DNA of 64,000 nucleotides from Merluccius polli (taxonomy: Eukaryota; Chordata; Actinopteri; Gadiformes; Merlucciidae), in the NCBI GenBank assembly GCA_030340625.1, contig JAOPHQ010006258.1:1-64000 (forward strand), read 5' to 3'. The position numbers were made by a program, and so were the translations under genes. Positions 1-10,505 of this stretch are shown here, one piece after another. Under the pieces are notes generated by a model. It saw only the letters and a program-made list of their open reading frames with translations, searched no databases and had not been told where the DNA came from. Position 1 is the first letter of the stretch, and every line of letters starts with the position of its first letter.

Positions 1-131
1 CCCCCCCCCCCCCCCCGTCAACAATCGCGCAGCGCCCCTATTTTTGTCTGGTAAAAAATCTGTTTGTCTAGTAAAAATTGTCATCTACTCGCCAGTTGTC
101 TGGTAAGCCAAAATTTTAGTTTCAACCCCTG
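1..131. mobile_element. Right end of a DNA-transposon-like fragment
   Basis: The window opens with a C run (1-16) and AT-rich sequence with two related motifs, tctggtaaa and tctagtaaa. It ends in caacccctg, which resembles a hAT terminus. The left end lies outside the window, so the call rests on weak terminal similarity only. No coding sequence is seen. Confidence 0.25.
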
Positions 132-279
132 CTCCAGTAAATAGAGACGACCTTAGTAACGACATGGCAACGTTATCTTATTACTCCAGTAAATAGAGAC
201 GATCTTAGTAACGACATGACAACGTTATCTTATTACTCCAGTAAATAGAGACACTCTCTTAGTAACGACATGGCAACGA
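132..279. repeat. 52-bp tandem repeat, about 2.8 copies
   Basis: The unit beginning ctccagtaaatagagac recurs at 132, 184 and 236, a period of exactly 52 bp with few substitutions. The third copy is truncated and diverges after about 279. Confidence 0.85.
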
Positions 280-559
280 GGAAGCTTTCTAAACGTAGTC
301 CCATCCAAGTTGACAGTTGCTAATGTTTCGTTTAGCGCATTCATTTTTAGACCGGTGTTGAGGCTGCTTGCGTCATGGCCATGCATGTTATCGAAAAAAT
401 AATGCACACCTCTCCAGCCAATCAGAATCAAGTATTCACTCAGGTCATGGTATAATTAACTATATACTATAGAAGCTTATATATTTTATGTGTTGTATAG
501 TTTGTATATTCTACGACAGAAAGCAATAAAAAAGCCTCAGAGCCTTACAGTATTATATT

Positions 560-757
560 CCATTATATTTTGAGTTGTCCATGAATTTTGTGTCCTTCAC
601 ATAAATAAAGACATTTCCACCATAAATTAATGCAGAAAAGGTACAAATTGGTGCATAACAATTCACCAGAATGCAGGAAATAAAATGTCCCAGGGGAGGA
701 CCCCCAGACCCCCGTTTGATGTGTCCCCCCCGTAAAGCTCAAAACATACGCCACTGC
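560..757. mobile_element. Terminal fragment of a hAT-like element
   Basis: The block with caccagaatgc, ggaggacccccagacccccg and tgtcccccccg is clearly related to the right part of the hAT at 50,502-51,493, at about 51,378-51,490. It ends acgccactg near 757, a plausible hAT terminus (reverse complement CAGTGGCGT). No left terminus or TSD was found, so it is taken as a truncated relative. Confidence 0.5.
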
Positions 758-891
758 CCATATTATTAGCATTTTTTCGTCACAAAAAAGTAGCTGAGCT
801 GCGTGATTCGTGATCTATCGCTCGTGATCTCGTGCTGAAGTCACTCATATCATGAGGCTAATGGCAGACGAACTGAGAGGTCTGTTGATTC

Positions 892-1203
892 TGTAACCTT
901 GTAGTTCTATTGTTTTAATTTTAATTGCATTGTACTGTTGGGATTGATTATTTTATTGTTTGGTACTTATGTGTTGCGATGACAGGATATTGGTTCCGGC
1001 CCGTCTTTTGTTTTGGGGGGACAGTTGTGTGGGGTGAGCAATTGAAGAGATTCACCGAGCACATGAGATACCGTGTTGCCGTGTTGGTCTTAATTAAAAA
1101 AGAGAATAACGCCGACAACTGTATTCATAATTTATTGTAACCCCATGTTCCCACGATCCCGGAGTGACCGGAGGACGCTACCTACGCAGAAATAAGGGTT
1201 ACA
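892..1203 (+). repeat. 5' LTR of Gypsy A
   Basis: 312 bp, TGTAACC...GGTTACA, clearly homologous to the 3' LTR along its whole length. The sequence just after it, gattggtagcagctg, sits where a primer-binding site is expected; I cannot assign the tRNA. Confidence 0.9.
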
Positions 1204-1481
1204 GATTGGTAGCAGCTGTGTTTTTTTCGATCTTCATCTTAATTGGCCAAGGCATTCAACTAGCACGAGGGCGAAAAGTGACGGTGGGTGTTGCACCCCG
1301 TACATTTATTTTTTTTCTGCTACATGGCGAACGAGTGGCTGCTCTGGACAGTTTGATAAGTGGACAGAAGATTTTTTTTTTTTTCGCCCTGCCGTTTGAG
1401 TTGGACAGTACTTTTCAACATGTCGCTCCAGTCATTAGAGGACACCATTGAGGAGATTGGGGACAACGAGGCGCTCGCTAA

Positions 1482-1968
1482 TGAAGGTATGGTTATATGT
1501 TATATATATCATATGACCACATTGGGTCACACTAACCTCGGGGCCTTTCTGCTGAAGTAAGACAGAAGCATGAGATAAGCAGAAGCGTGTAATCATAGGA
1601 GCGAAACTCCACATGATCAGAATGAGTACATTGTTGGTGACGTGCAGAATACATGGTGATAATCATATGATAGTAAAGAACAGGCTGGCTGTCTACGTTT
1701 CCCCATGTCATCCTCGTCTTATCTGACTCCCATTGTTCTTTACATGTTCAGAGACAAGCCTGCCTGTTCTTTACTATCATATGATTATCACCATGTATTC
1801 TGCACGTCACCAACAATGTACTCATTCTGATCATGTGGAGTTTCGCTCCTATGATTACACGCTTCTGCTTATCTCATGCTTCTGTCTTACTTCAGCAGAA
1901 AGGCCCCGAGGTTAGTGTGACCCAATTCATTGGTCATCTGATAGATCTAACATATAACCATACCTTCA
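1482..1968. mobile_element. Foldback (head-to-head inverted) LTR-derived insertion
   Basis: The left arm (1,482 to about 1,690) and the right arm (about 1,690-1,968, reverse complement) both match the first 205-280 bp of the solo LTR at 52,147. The outer ends are TGAAGGTATGG and CCATACCTTCA, and the insertion is flanked by ctaa at 1,478-1,481 and 1,969-1,972. It lies inside Gypsy A gag, so it is younger than Gypsy A. It has no coding capacity. Confidence 0.8.
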
Positions 1969-2092
1969 CTAATAATGCCGACACACGCAGCGCGACCCAG
2001 TCAGACAAGACAAAGACTGTGTTTCACTACCGAGTGGAATTACCGCCATGTTTCCACGGAGATGGTAAGGATAAATAAAGTTTCTCTCTGTG

Positions 2093-2703
2093 TAGGGCTG
2101 TTCGATTAATCGATATTAAATCTTAATCGCGATTATGTAACTAGGAAGATGTGAAAACGTGAAACTCGTAAAATCGATTTTTCACTTCAACTAACGCAAT
2201 TACGCCACAGCCCCGCTGAGTTGCTTTGCCGTAGTTACTTCCGCCTCTTCTCACCACATGGCTTTACGGCACATTGTAAACAAACATGTCGGCGTTGGAT
2301 TTAGTTGCTAAAAAGAAGAGCAAGTCCGTTGTGTTATTCACGGTTATATGAGCGGCGGGTGACTTTTTAGGGAAACCCATTTCGCACCTAGTATAACTTA
2401 TGCGTCGCGCGCTTCAAGAGCGGCCATGTTGAGTTTTGAGTCTAAAATATTTGTTTTGGTCCCGGCGGGTGAGTTTTATGTGTTGCGCGTTTTACGACGA
2501 GTACATGAAAATCACGGAGGAGTTTTATAAAGTCGTGGCTATTTACTTGTGTGTGTGTGTGTGTGTGGGAAATGTGTGTGTGGGAAATGTGTGTGTGTGA
2601 AATGTGTGTATGTGTGTGTGTGTGTTGATAGTAGACCGTGTGTGTGTGTGTGTGTGTGTGTGGATAGAAGGTGTGTGTGTGTGTGTGTGTGTCGATGGTA
2701 GAA

Positions 2704-2734
<31 letters not shown>

Positions 2735-2820
2735 GAAATGTGTGTATGTGTGTGTGTTGATGGTAGACCGTGTGTGTGTGTGTGGATAGAAGGTGTGTGT
2801 GTGTGTGTCGATGGTAGAAT

Positions 2821-2851
<31 letters not shown>

Positions 2852-3377
2852 AAATGTGTGCGTGTGTGTCGATGGTAGAATGTGTATGTATGTGTGTGTT
2901 TGTGTGTCGATGGTAGAATGTGTGTGTGTGTGTCGATGGTAGACTGTGTGTTTATGTGTGTTTGTGTGTGTGTGTGTGTGTCGATGGTAGAATGTGTGTG
3001 TTTATGTGTTTGTGTGAAATGTGTGTGTGTGTGTGTGTGTCGATGGTAGACTGTGTTTATGTGTGTTCATTCATGGGTTACTTTATTATTTAGCTTGTAA
3101 AGACCCAGTTTAGTTTCGAAAATGTCTTATTTTACTTAACGTATATTCTTCAAGCTTTATTTATTTTACAAAAAGAATTTTGCACATTTTTCATTAATTT
3201 CTGGTTTAATCAGAGAAATGTTTAAAGCCCAATGGGGAAAATGTTCAATAAACAGCATATTTGAAATAATTTCTTTGTCTTTTGTTATTTCACAAAATAA
3301 TCGTAATCGTAATCGAAAATCGGATTTTGAGTGAAGAAAATCGAGATTTTATTTTTGGGCTAAATCGAACAGCCCTA
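2093..3377. mobile_element. Non-autonomous hAT element inserted in Gypsy A gag
   Basis: The termini TAGGGCTGTTCGA and TCGAACAGCCCTA are perfect inverted repeats, flanked by the exact 8-bp TSD tctctgtg (2,085-2,092 and 3,378-3,385). That TSD length is diagnostic of the hAT superfamily. There is no transposase ORF, and the centre is dominated by a TG-rich tandem array. Removing element plus one TSD copy rejoins Gypsy A gag. Confidence 0.95.
2549..3068. repeat. (TG)n array with a tcgatggtagaatg spacer motif
   Basis: (TG) tracts alternate with the motif gatggtaga(a/c)(t/c)(g)tg about every 40-60 bp, giving a compound microsatellite/minisatellite inside the hAT. Short apparent ORFs here are Cys/Val repeats from TG reading and are not genes. 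Confidence 0.9.
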
Positions 3378-4648
3378 TCTCTGTGGAAAGTGAGATTGGA
3401 GCTGGCTGTTAAGGCATGTGCGGACGGACGTCAGCTTGATATTGCTACAATACTTCCCACTCGCCTTAGTGGGGATGCACTAGCATATTGGCTGTCCTTA
3501 TCACCAAATGTGCAGCAAGACTATGATGGATGTACGGTGAGGCTAAATGATGTTTTTGGGAGAAAGGAATTTTTGTTGCACTTCCAGACATTTGTAAATG
3601 CACGACAGCGCTTGCCCAGGGAACCGTTAGAGGTTTTTGCTGCAGAAATCACAAGACTGGTTCTGGAGGCATTCCCCAACTATGGTGATGCAGCTATTGC
3701 CATGGAACGCTTCAGAAGATTTGTTGCTGGTTTAGACCTCACTCTTGGAGCGAAATGTCATGAGCATGGCGCAACTACACTGGAGGAGGCCTTAGCCGTT
3801 GCATGTAAATGGGAACGTGCACAGGAAGCTTTGAAACTCCTTTCTCCACCGGCTTCATCATATGCAACCACACAGCGTGCCACTCCCAAACCACAAGGTG
3901 AGCCACTTCTAGCTATGGTTTCCACCATGCATCAAAGCCCTCGTCCAGATCCATCTGCTGGTGTAATGGATGCTGTCTCGCAGCTCTCAAAAGATGTTCA
4001 AGCCCTCAGACTTCAGGTTACTTAACTGAGTCAAGACTATAGCCATTCTGCTAGTCACCGTACTCCTCGTGCTGAAACCTCCAAGCGTGAGTACCACCCT
4101 CCAGCTGAACAGAGGGGTGAGCGTGGCAGGGACAGACATCGCCGCTCTCCATCTTTTTCTCCAGACCGTGGTTCCTACTCCTTCGCTGCCGACCATCAGA
4201 GATCCAATCGGTCGCACGGTGGTCATCCCCATCTCGGATACGTTCCTGGTCAACACGACAGGCGCTACTCGCCTACTCATCCATCTTCACCACATCATCG
4301 ACAGGATCCTCATGCTAACAGCAGTCAAGGTTATTCCAGGCACCACAGCCCAGGCGGGCACTACTCCTCTGCACCTTCATCTTCACCCAATCGTCGACCT
4401 GACCCATATCCTACTGGCAGCCAGGGGCGCTTCAGGCACTACAGCCTGGACAGGTGTCACTCTCCTGACCGCTTAGATTCAAGTCAAATTCACCGCAATG
4501 ACTCCCGCCAGCACACCTCCTACTCTTCTCCATATGGTTCGACTGCACCAAGGTATGACTCACACCAAGCCTACTCTGCTAGGGAGGGATGCCCATCGCT
4601 CAGAGAGAGGAGCCATCATGTGAGCTTTGGTGAGGACACTTATGTGTA

Positions 4649-4695
4649 GGGAAACGACTGGTAGCAGATGCTGAGGACCAAGTGTTTGCTGCTAC
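4649..4695 (+). promoter_or_regulatory. Gypsy A relic -1 frameshift signal (GGGAAAC + stem)
   Basis: The heptamer GGGAAAC at 4,649-4,655 is phased G_GGA_AAC in the gag frame. Slipping by -1 enters the open protease/pol frame. After a 5-nt spacer, GTAGCAG (4,661-4,667) is perfectly complementary to CTGCTAC (4,689-4,695). In this copy the first heptamer base is the last base of a gag-frame TAG (4,647-4,649), so ribosomes would stop just before the site; I read that TAG as a later mutation. A 5-bp GGACC/GGTCC pairing between loop and downstream sequence could add a pseudoknot. Confidence 0.65.
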
Positions 4696-7142
4696 TGGTG
4701 ATGAGGTCCCACAGCAAGTGATACCATCTGCATGCAAAAAACCCACACGTTATGTAATGGCTGTCATTGAGAACATTGCTACAAAGGTATACCTAGATAC
4801 AGGTTCATACATATCGCTAATCAGTGAAGCCTTTAGGATGTCTATCCCATCTCTGAGAACTAAAGCTATGCAACACTCTGAACTTCTTCCTAGAGCAGTG
4901 ACTGGTGACTATTTAGACGTTCTTGGCACACTTCCTATTAACATCAGACTAGGTAGTGAGCAATTTACCCACGCTGTTCACGTTGTCAGAAACGTTAAAC
5001 AACCTGTGATCTTAGGTTGGGACTTTCTACTTGCACATTATGCAGTTGTAGATTTGAGGGAAGGTGTTTTTAAGGTAGGCAGCTCAACTAGCATCCCTCT
5101 CATGCATGTTACTGATGCTGCCCCTTTAAGTTGCAACGCTGTTACTTTATCTCCTGTTGTTGTCCCTGCTATGTCACAGATGACTGTTTTGGCAAAGGTG
5201 CAGCCCACAATTGGGGTACCAGATCTTGAAGCCGACTACACAGGTATCCTAGAGCCAGGCCCCCCTACTTTTCAGGGTTTGTTAGCCACACGTACACTTG
5301 CTCCTGTGCGGGCAGGGCTGACTTATCTCAGAGTAATGAACCCGACTACAGCTGACATACAGGTTCCATGTGACACTAGGCTGGGTGACTTTCACCCTAT
5401 GGGCGACACAAGTGAAGATGACTACTTAATAGCTGAAGCAGATGTAGCCACAGTTACTGCGTTAGTCAACTCCTCCCCTCAGCAGAAATTGCCTGATGTT
5501 GACCTAGGTCAGTTAACATTTACTGATGAACAGCAACAAAGGCTTAAGGCTTTGCTGTCAACCTACAGTGACGTTTTTAGCGCCCATGATCAAAACTACG
5601 GACGTACCAACCTAGTCAGGCACAGTGTCAGGACCACAGATACTCCTCCTATCAAACAAAGAGCATACAGAACCTCACCTAACATCAGAGCAGAGATAGA
5701 CTGACAAGTACAGCAGCTCTTTTCTAACGATGTCATTGAAGAAAGTTGTAGCCCCTGGTCGTCCCCTGTTGTATTAGTGAGAAGGAAAGATGGCAGCTAT
5801 ACAGTAGGTTCTGTATTGATTATATAAAACTGAATGCAGCGACCATCACAGATTCATACCCTCCACCACACCCTGCAGTGGCCCTTGACAGCCTGTCAGG
5901 TGCATTCTGGTTCAGCACAATGGACTTATCCAGTGGGTATTGGCAGGTTGAGCTTGAGCCACAAGACAAAGAGAAGACGGCATTCAGTACAGGCAGCGCT
6001 CTGTACCAGTTCAAAGTAATGCCTATGGGCTTAACCAACGCCCCACCCACGTTTCAAAGGCTAATGGAGCTGGTGCTCCATGGCTTACACTGGAAGGAAT
6101 GCTTGATTTCCTTGATGATGTCCTTGTGTTCAGTCGCTCCTTTGCAGATCATCTACAGAGCCTTGAGGAGGTTTTCAGCCGGTTCCGTGCAGCTGGGCTC
6201 AAGTTAAAACCCCAAAAGTGCCAACTTGCGAGAACACAAGTGACTTTTCTTGGACATGTCATCTCCAACCATGGACTCCAACCGGATGCAAAGAATCTTG
6301 AAAAGGTGCGTGGATGGCCTACACCCAGAACGACCACACAGGTGAGAGCTTTCATTGGACTGTGCTCCTACTACCGTAGATTTATCAAAAACTTTTCTGT
6401 CATGGCAGCCCCCCTTCACGCACTCACACAGAAAGGAGCAATATTCACATGGACTGATGTATGTGAGGATGCGTTTCAGTCAATGAAACATGCTCTTACG
6501 CACCCTCCTATTATGGCACACCCCATCTTCACACAACCTTTCTTGCTGTACACGGATGCTTCACAGGGAGGCATTGGCTCTGTGCTTGCTCAACGACAAA
6601 GCAACAAAGAACGTGTTATAGCATATGCGAGCCACACACTCAGACCTCCGGAGAGGAAATGGTCTACCTTTGGCTGCGAGCTTTGGGCAGTTGTTTGGTC
6701 TGTGAGGCATTTTAAACATTTCCTGTCTGGCAGTTTTTTCACGGTGGTCACAGATCATAAGCCCCTCATGAATCTGAGGAAAGCCCCGGTGGATAATGAC
6801 CCGACTGGCAGACGTAGCCGCTGGATACTGGAGCTTGATGTGTATGACTACAACCTCCAGCACAGAGAAGGTAAACAACATGCCAACGCAGATGCCATGT
6901 CCAGACGTCCGTGCCCCGAGACACACAACAAGGCTGTTCAGTGTCTCATCTCTTCCATCACCTCGACAGACGGGGATGATAACGCCACGTCAGATATTCC
7001 TGAAATCAGTCACACACTGTCTATTGATTCTGAAAAACTACAGGTACAGCAAAGTGAGGATGAGTGCCTGAGTGCAGTGATTTTGTGGCCTTTTAGGTCG
7101 CCTGAAATACTCATCCCCCATACTGAGAAAACTCTGGCATGA
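4656..7142 (+). pseudogene. pol: Gypsy A pol: protease, reverse transcriptase, RNase H
   Basis: The aspartic protease motif DTGSYISLIS lies near 4,797. A linker follows, then the RT palm, with the FLDD catalytic box near 6,105-6,120 and the LGHVIS/FIGLCSYYRRFIKNF thumb region. RNase H has YTDASQGGIGSVLAQ near 6,550, then TDHKPLMNL, and HANADAMSRRP closes the domain near 6,880-6,910. A TGA at 5,702-5,704 and frameshifts near 5,805 and 6,095 spread the protein over three frames. The HHCC and DDE integrase domains expected next are absent: the frame passes from DECLSAVILW to a TGA at 7,140-7,142. Family membership is clear, but the copy is non-functional. Confidence 0.9.
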
Positions 7143-7454
7143 GTGTCCCAGATTGAGACGGGCACCTCAGAGACATTAGTCCCTCCCCTCACTGCTTTGT
7201 CAGGGGCCTTGCCTTTTCACCCTCCTACCCCTCCTCATGTGCCTTCAAGAGCTGGGAGCAAGCTCTTACCTGCTACTGACAGTACTGCCGCCCAGCGCAG
7301 TACTCCACCTTCCCCTCGTTCCCTCAGTCGTCCGCCCCTTTCCCCCTCCGCAACTGATGGACATTCCATGTCTCCTCAGGAGCCTCTGCCTGTGATGTCC
7401 CGTTGTGGACGCACGGTTAGGCAACCACCAAAGTACAGGGACTTTGTTACTTAG
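7143..7454 (+). pseudogene. Gypsy A pol C-terminal tail after an integrase deletion
   Basis: This is in the same frame as the RNase H part, separated by one TGA. It encodes a Pro/Ser-rich segment ending CGRTVRQPPKYRDFVT, the kind of tail found at the C-terminus of Gypsy pol after integrase (compare RPVRERRPPRVF in Gypsy B and PTRRRQPPEHLRDYV in Gypsy C). Its position next to RNase H implies a deletion of roughly 1-1.5 kb. From 7,455 to 7,750 I see only AT-rich untranslated sequence. Confidence 0.75.
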
Positions 7455-7750
7455 TGTAATTTACGGGTTTGATGGACACTTTATAGGTTGGGTTTATTGT
7501 GGGGGTACTGTGAACTTCTGTTACATTGTTTATGTGTACCTACCTTGGGTCGGAATGTTTCGTATTTCAAATCCACTTGAGTGATTTCTTTAACAGGAAT
7601 GTTATGTGTTTTCTACATCTTTTTTTAGTACCAGTATGTTCGGGTTCCTGTATTGCTAGAGTACTGACTTTGAGATGTGATATGATTACGTTGCTGTGTT
7701 TCAACAGGTTCCTTGAAATGGGGACATTTCTATTTGTAGCAGGGGAAGAC

Positions 7751-8071
7751 TGTAACCTTGTAGTTCGCATTATTTGCATTGTTTTAATTTTAATTTGCAT
7801 TGTACTGTTGGGATTGATTATTATATTGTTTGGTACATATGTGTTGCGATGGCAGGATATTGGTTCCGGCCCATCTTTTGTTTTGGGGGGACAGTTGAGT
7901 GGGGTGAGCAATTGAAGAGATTCACCGAGCACGAGATACTGTGTTGCCGTGTTGGTCTTAATTAAAGAAGAGAATAACGCCGACAACTGTATTCATTATT
8001 TATTGTAACCCCATGTTCCCACGATCCCGGAGTGACCGGAGGACGCTACCTATGCAGAAATAAGGGTTACA
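7751..8071 (+). repeat. 3' LTR of Gypsy A
   Basis: 321 bp, preceded by the purine-rich tract agcaggggaagac (polypurine tract) and followed by the duplicated target attc at 8,072-8,075. Small length differences from the 5' LTR reflect indels. Confidence 0.9.
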
Positions 8072-8075
8072 ATTC

Positions 8076-8474
8076 TAATTGAAACCAAACCCATGTTGGG
8101 CTGTTTTTGGTCCTCCAAGTATCAGCCGGCGCTGCAAGGAGTTTCAGTGGGCATTGAGGAGATTGAAAACATGGCCATGCCCATAGTGTTTACACATTTT
8201 AAACACTGTAGCTGTGTCTTAATTCAGCGGCTGCGTCCTTCGTAGACTGCGAAGGCCGCACCGAGTGCATTGTTAAATGAGACGGTCTGGTCTACGCGGA
8301 TTTCCTGTTTGCGTCACCAGCTGTTCCCGCCCTGCTGTTTGCGCCACTCCTGTCGCCTAAACCTTGACAGCTGCAGTTGACATTCAGGACACAGCTAGAC
8401 ATAAAGTCTTATCTTATCTTAACAACAGTTAGGCCTTTTCAAACCAAACGTGAATAATGTTTTTGAAAAATCCG
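8076..8474. other. Intergenic, no gene seen
   Basis: Unique-looking sequence. A short inverted repeat, ccttcg...cgaagg near 8,239-8,257, may belong to a degenerate DNA transposon, but no termini or TSD could be matched. Confidence 0.5.
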
Positions 8475-9025
8475 AACCCATCTATCTCTGAGTCTATCCA
8501 CACCGAACCCATCTATCTCTATGAGTCTATCCACACCGAACCCATCTATCTCTCTGAGTCTATCCACACCAAACCCATCTATCTCTGAGTCTATCCACAC
8601 CAAACCCATCTATCTCTCTGAGTCTATCCACACCGAACCCATCTATCTCTCTATGAGTCTATCCACACCGAACCCGTCTATCTCTGAGTCTATCCACACC
8701 GAACCCGTCTATCTCTGAGTCTATCCACACCGAACCCGTCTATCTCTGAGTCTATCCACACCGAACCCATCTATCTCTGAGTCTATCCACACCGAACCCG
8801 TCTATCTCTGAGTCTATCCACACCGAACCCGTCTATCTCTGAGTCTATCCACACCGAACCCATCTATCTCTGAGTCTATCCACACCGAACCCATCTATCT
8901 CTATGGGTCTATCCACACCGAACCCATCTATCTGTATGAGTCTATCCACACCAAACCCATCTATCTCTATGGGTCTATCCATACCGAACCCATCTATCTC
9001 TATGAGCCTATCCACACTGAAGCCG
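8475..9025. repeat. 31-bp minisatellite, about 17 copies
   Basis: The unit gaacccatctatctctgag plus tctatccacacc repeats with a basic period of 31 bp (for example 8,701, 8,732, 8,763). Copies differ by CT insertions (33/35 bp) and by a cat/cgt substitution. Apparent ORFs on both strands are repeat translations. Confidence 0.95.
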
Positions 9026-9833
9026 AAACTCGGTGTGGATTTATTTCTGTGAATTTCGAATGCCGACAAAAACAAGCCAACCAATAAAATAAAGACTTTT
9101 GCTCACGTGATCAATAGATTTCCAAAGAGAGAGGACAGGAGGAGGAAAGTCAAAGAGAGAGGAAGCGTCTTCCCCTTCTTCTCACTGTCTTCCCCTGAAC
9201 AACACTAAGCTCCGAAGGTATTATAAGCTGACCATTATAAACGGATTAAAGACTATGCAGTATCACCAGAAACTGTAGGGTCCTATATATATAATAAATG
9301 CATACATATGATGCAAATATATACTAACCCCGTCTGTTCAATCCAGTCATGAATGATGAAAACCCTTGCACATGAAAAACTTTTACAGGCCACTACAATT
9401 CGTAACTTTTTGATTATTCCACCACTACGCTAATTCATTCACTGCACTGTAAACACACACACACACACACACACGTTTTCTTCTTCTGCTCCGTTTCTTC
9501 TTCTTGCACTCTCTCAGTTGCTCCAGCGCTATTCCTCCACCAGCAAACTTTTAATTTTCAGTGGACTGCATGGAGGTGATTATTCATGTCGGTCTTGGTG
9601 TGAAAGGTTTGAACGTGATATTTCGGCTAATGTCATTACATTTTTTATTTTTTATTTTAAATTTGACAAAATAATGTAATCTTTAAAATAACCCTGACCT
9701 TACTTTCATATTAAAAAATGGTTTAAGAAAGTGTCATCCTCGGCCGCTGGTATGGATGGAGACGGCACTTTCAATGGAAAAAATCCAGTCATCACCGGTG
9801 TGCAATGCATCTTGGGATATACTGTATATGGCC
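9026..9833. other. Intergenic, no gene seen
   Basis: AT-rich sequence with a short (CA)n tract at about 9,452-9,474 and a pyrimidine-rich stretch after it. No ORF or TE termini were recognised. Confidence 0.6.
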
Positions 9834-9838
9834 GTGAA

Positions 9839-10505
9839 TGTTACACCACGTCCTGCTACACAGTCTAACACCCCCATCTAGTGGCCGCTTGTCGCCACTG
9901 CCCCATCATTCCCCCAACACACCTGTTGCCAATCGGCAATCACCATGCCCTACTTAAGCTGGGGTTCTCCAGCCAGCCGATGCCGGTTCGTGCTCTTGTT
10001 ACCCAACCTAGTTCCAGTGATCCAGTTACCCGCCTGCTGGACTACCCCCCTGTTGCTGAACCCTGCCTGCCTGATTACCCGCCTGTTGCCGAACCCCGCC
10101 TGCCTGATTACCCGCCTGTTGCCGAACCCTGCCTGCCTGATTACCTGTCTGTTCTGAACCCTGCCTGCCTGATTACCTGTCTGTTCTGAACCCTGCCTGA
10201 TTACCTGTCTGTTGCCGAACCCCGCCTGCTGGACTACCCGCCTGTTGCTGAACCCTGTGGCCGACCCCCGCCTGCCTGACTACCCGCCTGTTGCTGAACC
10301 CTGTTGCCGAACCCTGCCTGCCTGACTACCCGCCTGTTGCTGAACCCTGTTTCCTGTCCGACTGCCCGCCTGTGGCCGACCTCTCGCCTGTCCGACTACC
10401 AGCCTGTTGCCGACCCCTCGCCTGCCCGACTACCGCTTGCCTAGCCTGGCTTGTTGCTAGTCTCCCTGTTGTCTAAATAAATCCCCTGTCTTTTCATCCT
10501 GTCTC
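9839..10505 (+). mobile_element. Solo LTR, left part (split by Gypsy B)
   Basis: The LTR starts TGTTACACCACG at 9,839 and its right part lies at 19,450-19,497. The 5-bp TSD gtgaa occurs at 9,834-9,838 and 19,498-19,502. A TATA-like ctacttaagc near 9,952, a long internal minisatellite and an AATAAA (near 10,476) fit U3-R-U5 order. A second copy lies in reverse orientation at 45,288-46,060. The internal genes are gone, as expected after LTR-LTR recombination. Confidence 0.85.
10040..10440 (+). repeat. Minisatellite inside the solo LTR
   Basis: Units around ctgcctgattacccgcctgt followed by tgccgaaccc repeat with a period near 30 bp and many small deletions. The copy at 45,288 carries a related but differently expanded array, so the array belongs to the LTR family and is length-variable. 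Confidence 0.85.

Larger units (their letters stand above)
1420..4646 (+). pseudogene. gag: Gypsy A gag, split in three by nested insertions
   Basis: Gag starts with an ATG at 1,420 (MSLQSLEDTIEEIGDNEA). It is cut at 1,481 by the foldback element, resumes at 1,969-2,092, is cut again by the hAT, and resumes at 3,386. The third part has a retrotransposon capsid-like segment (residues such as LSGDALAYWLSL, ETRLVLEAFPNYG-type helices) and a long basic Ser/Arg/His-rich tail. A TAA at 4,023 interrupts the tail, which is otherwise open to the TAG at 4,647. I see no CCHC knuckle; the basic tail may serve RNA binding. The product would be the particle-forming protein of the element. The frame is -1 relative to pol, as in Gypsy B and C. 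Confidence 0.85.
892..8071 (+). mobile_element. Gypsy A: degenerate Gypsy-type LTR retrotransposon
   Basis: The two LTRs (892-1,203 and 7,751-8,071) begin TGTAACC and end GGTTACA, a perfect 7-bp terminal inverted repeat. They are flanked by the 4-bp duplication attc (888-891 and 8,072-8,075). Between them lie gag, aspartic protease, reverse transcriptase and RNase H, in normal Gypsy order. Two later insertions split gag (1,482-1,968 and 2,093-3,377). In-frame stops (4,023, 4,647, 5,702, 7,140) and frameshifts near 5,805 and 6,095 break the proteins. No integrase is found: RNase H runs almost directly into a proline/serine-rich pol tail. The copy cannot be autonomous. The LTRs differ by several substitutions and small indels, so it is older than Gypsy B and C. 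Confidence 0.93.

Noticed and set aside
2604..2789. Cys/Val-rich ORFs in TG repeats, here and around 43,265-43,600 and 53,168-53,428
   Set aside because: They are translations of (TG)n/(CA)n microsatellites with no domain or codon structure.
8470..9025. A possible CRISPR array in the regular 31-bp repeat
   Set aside because: There are no unique spacers and the host is a eukaryote; it is a minisatellite.
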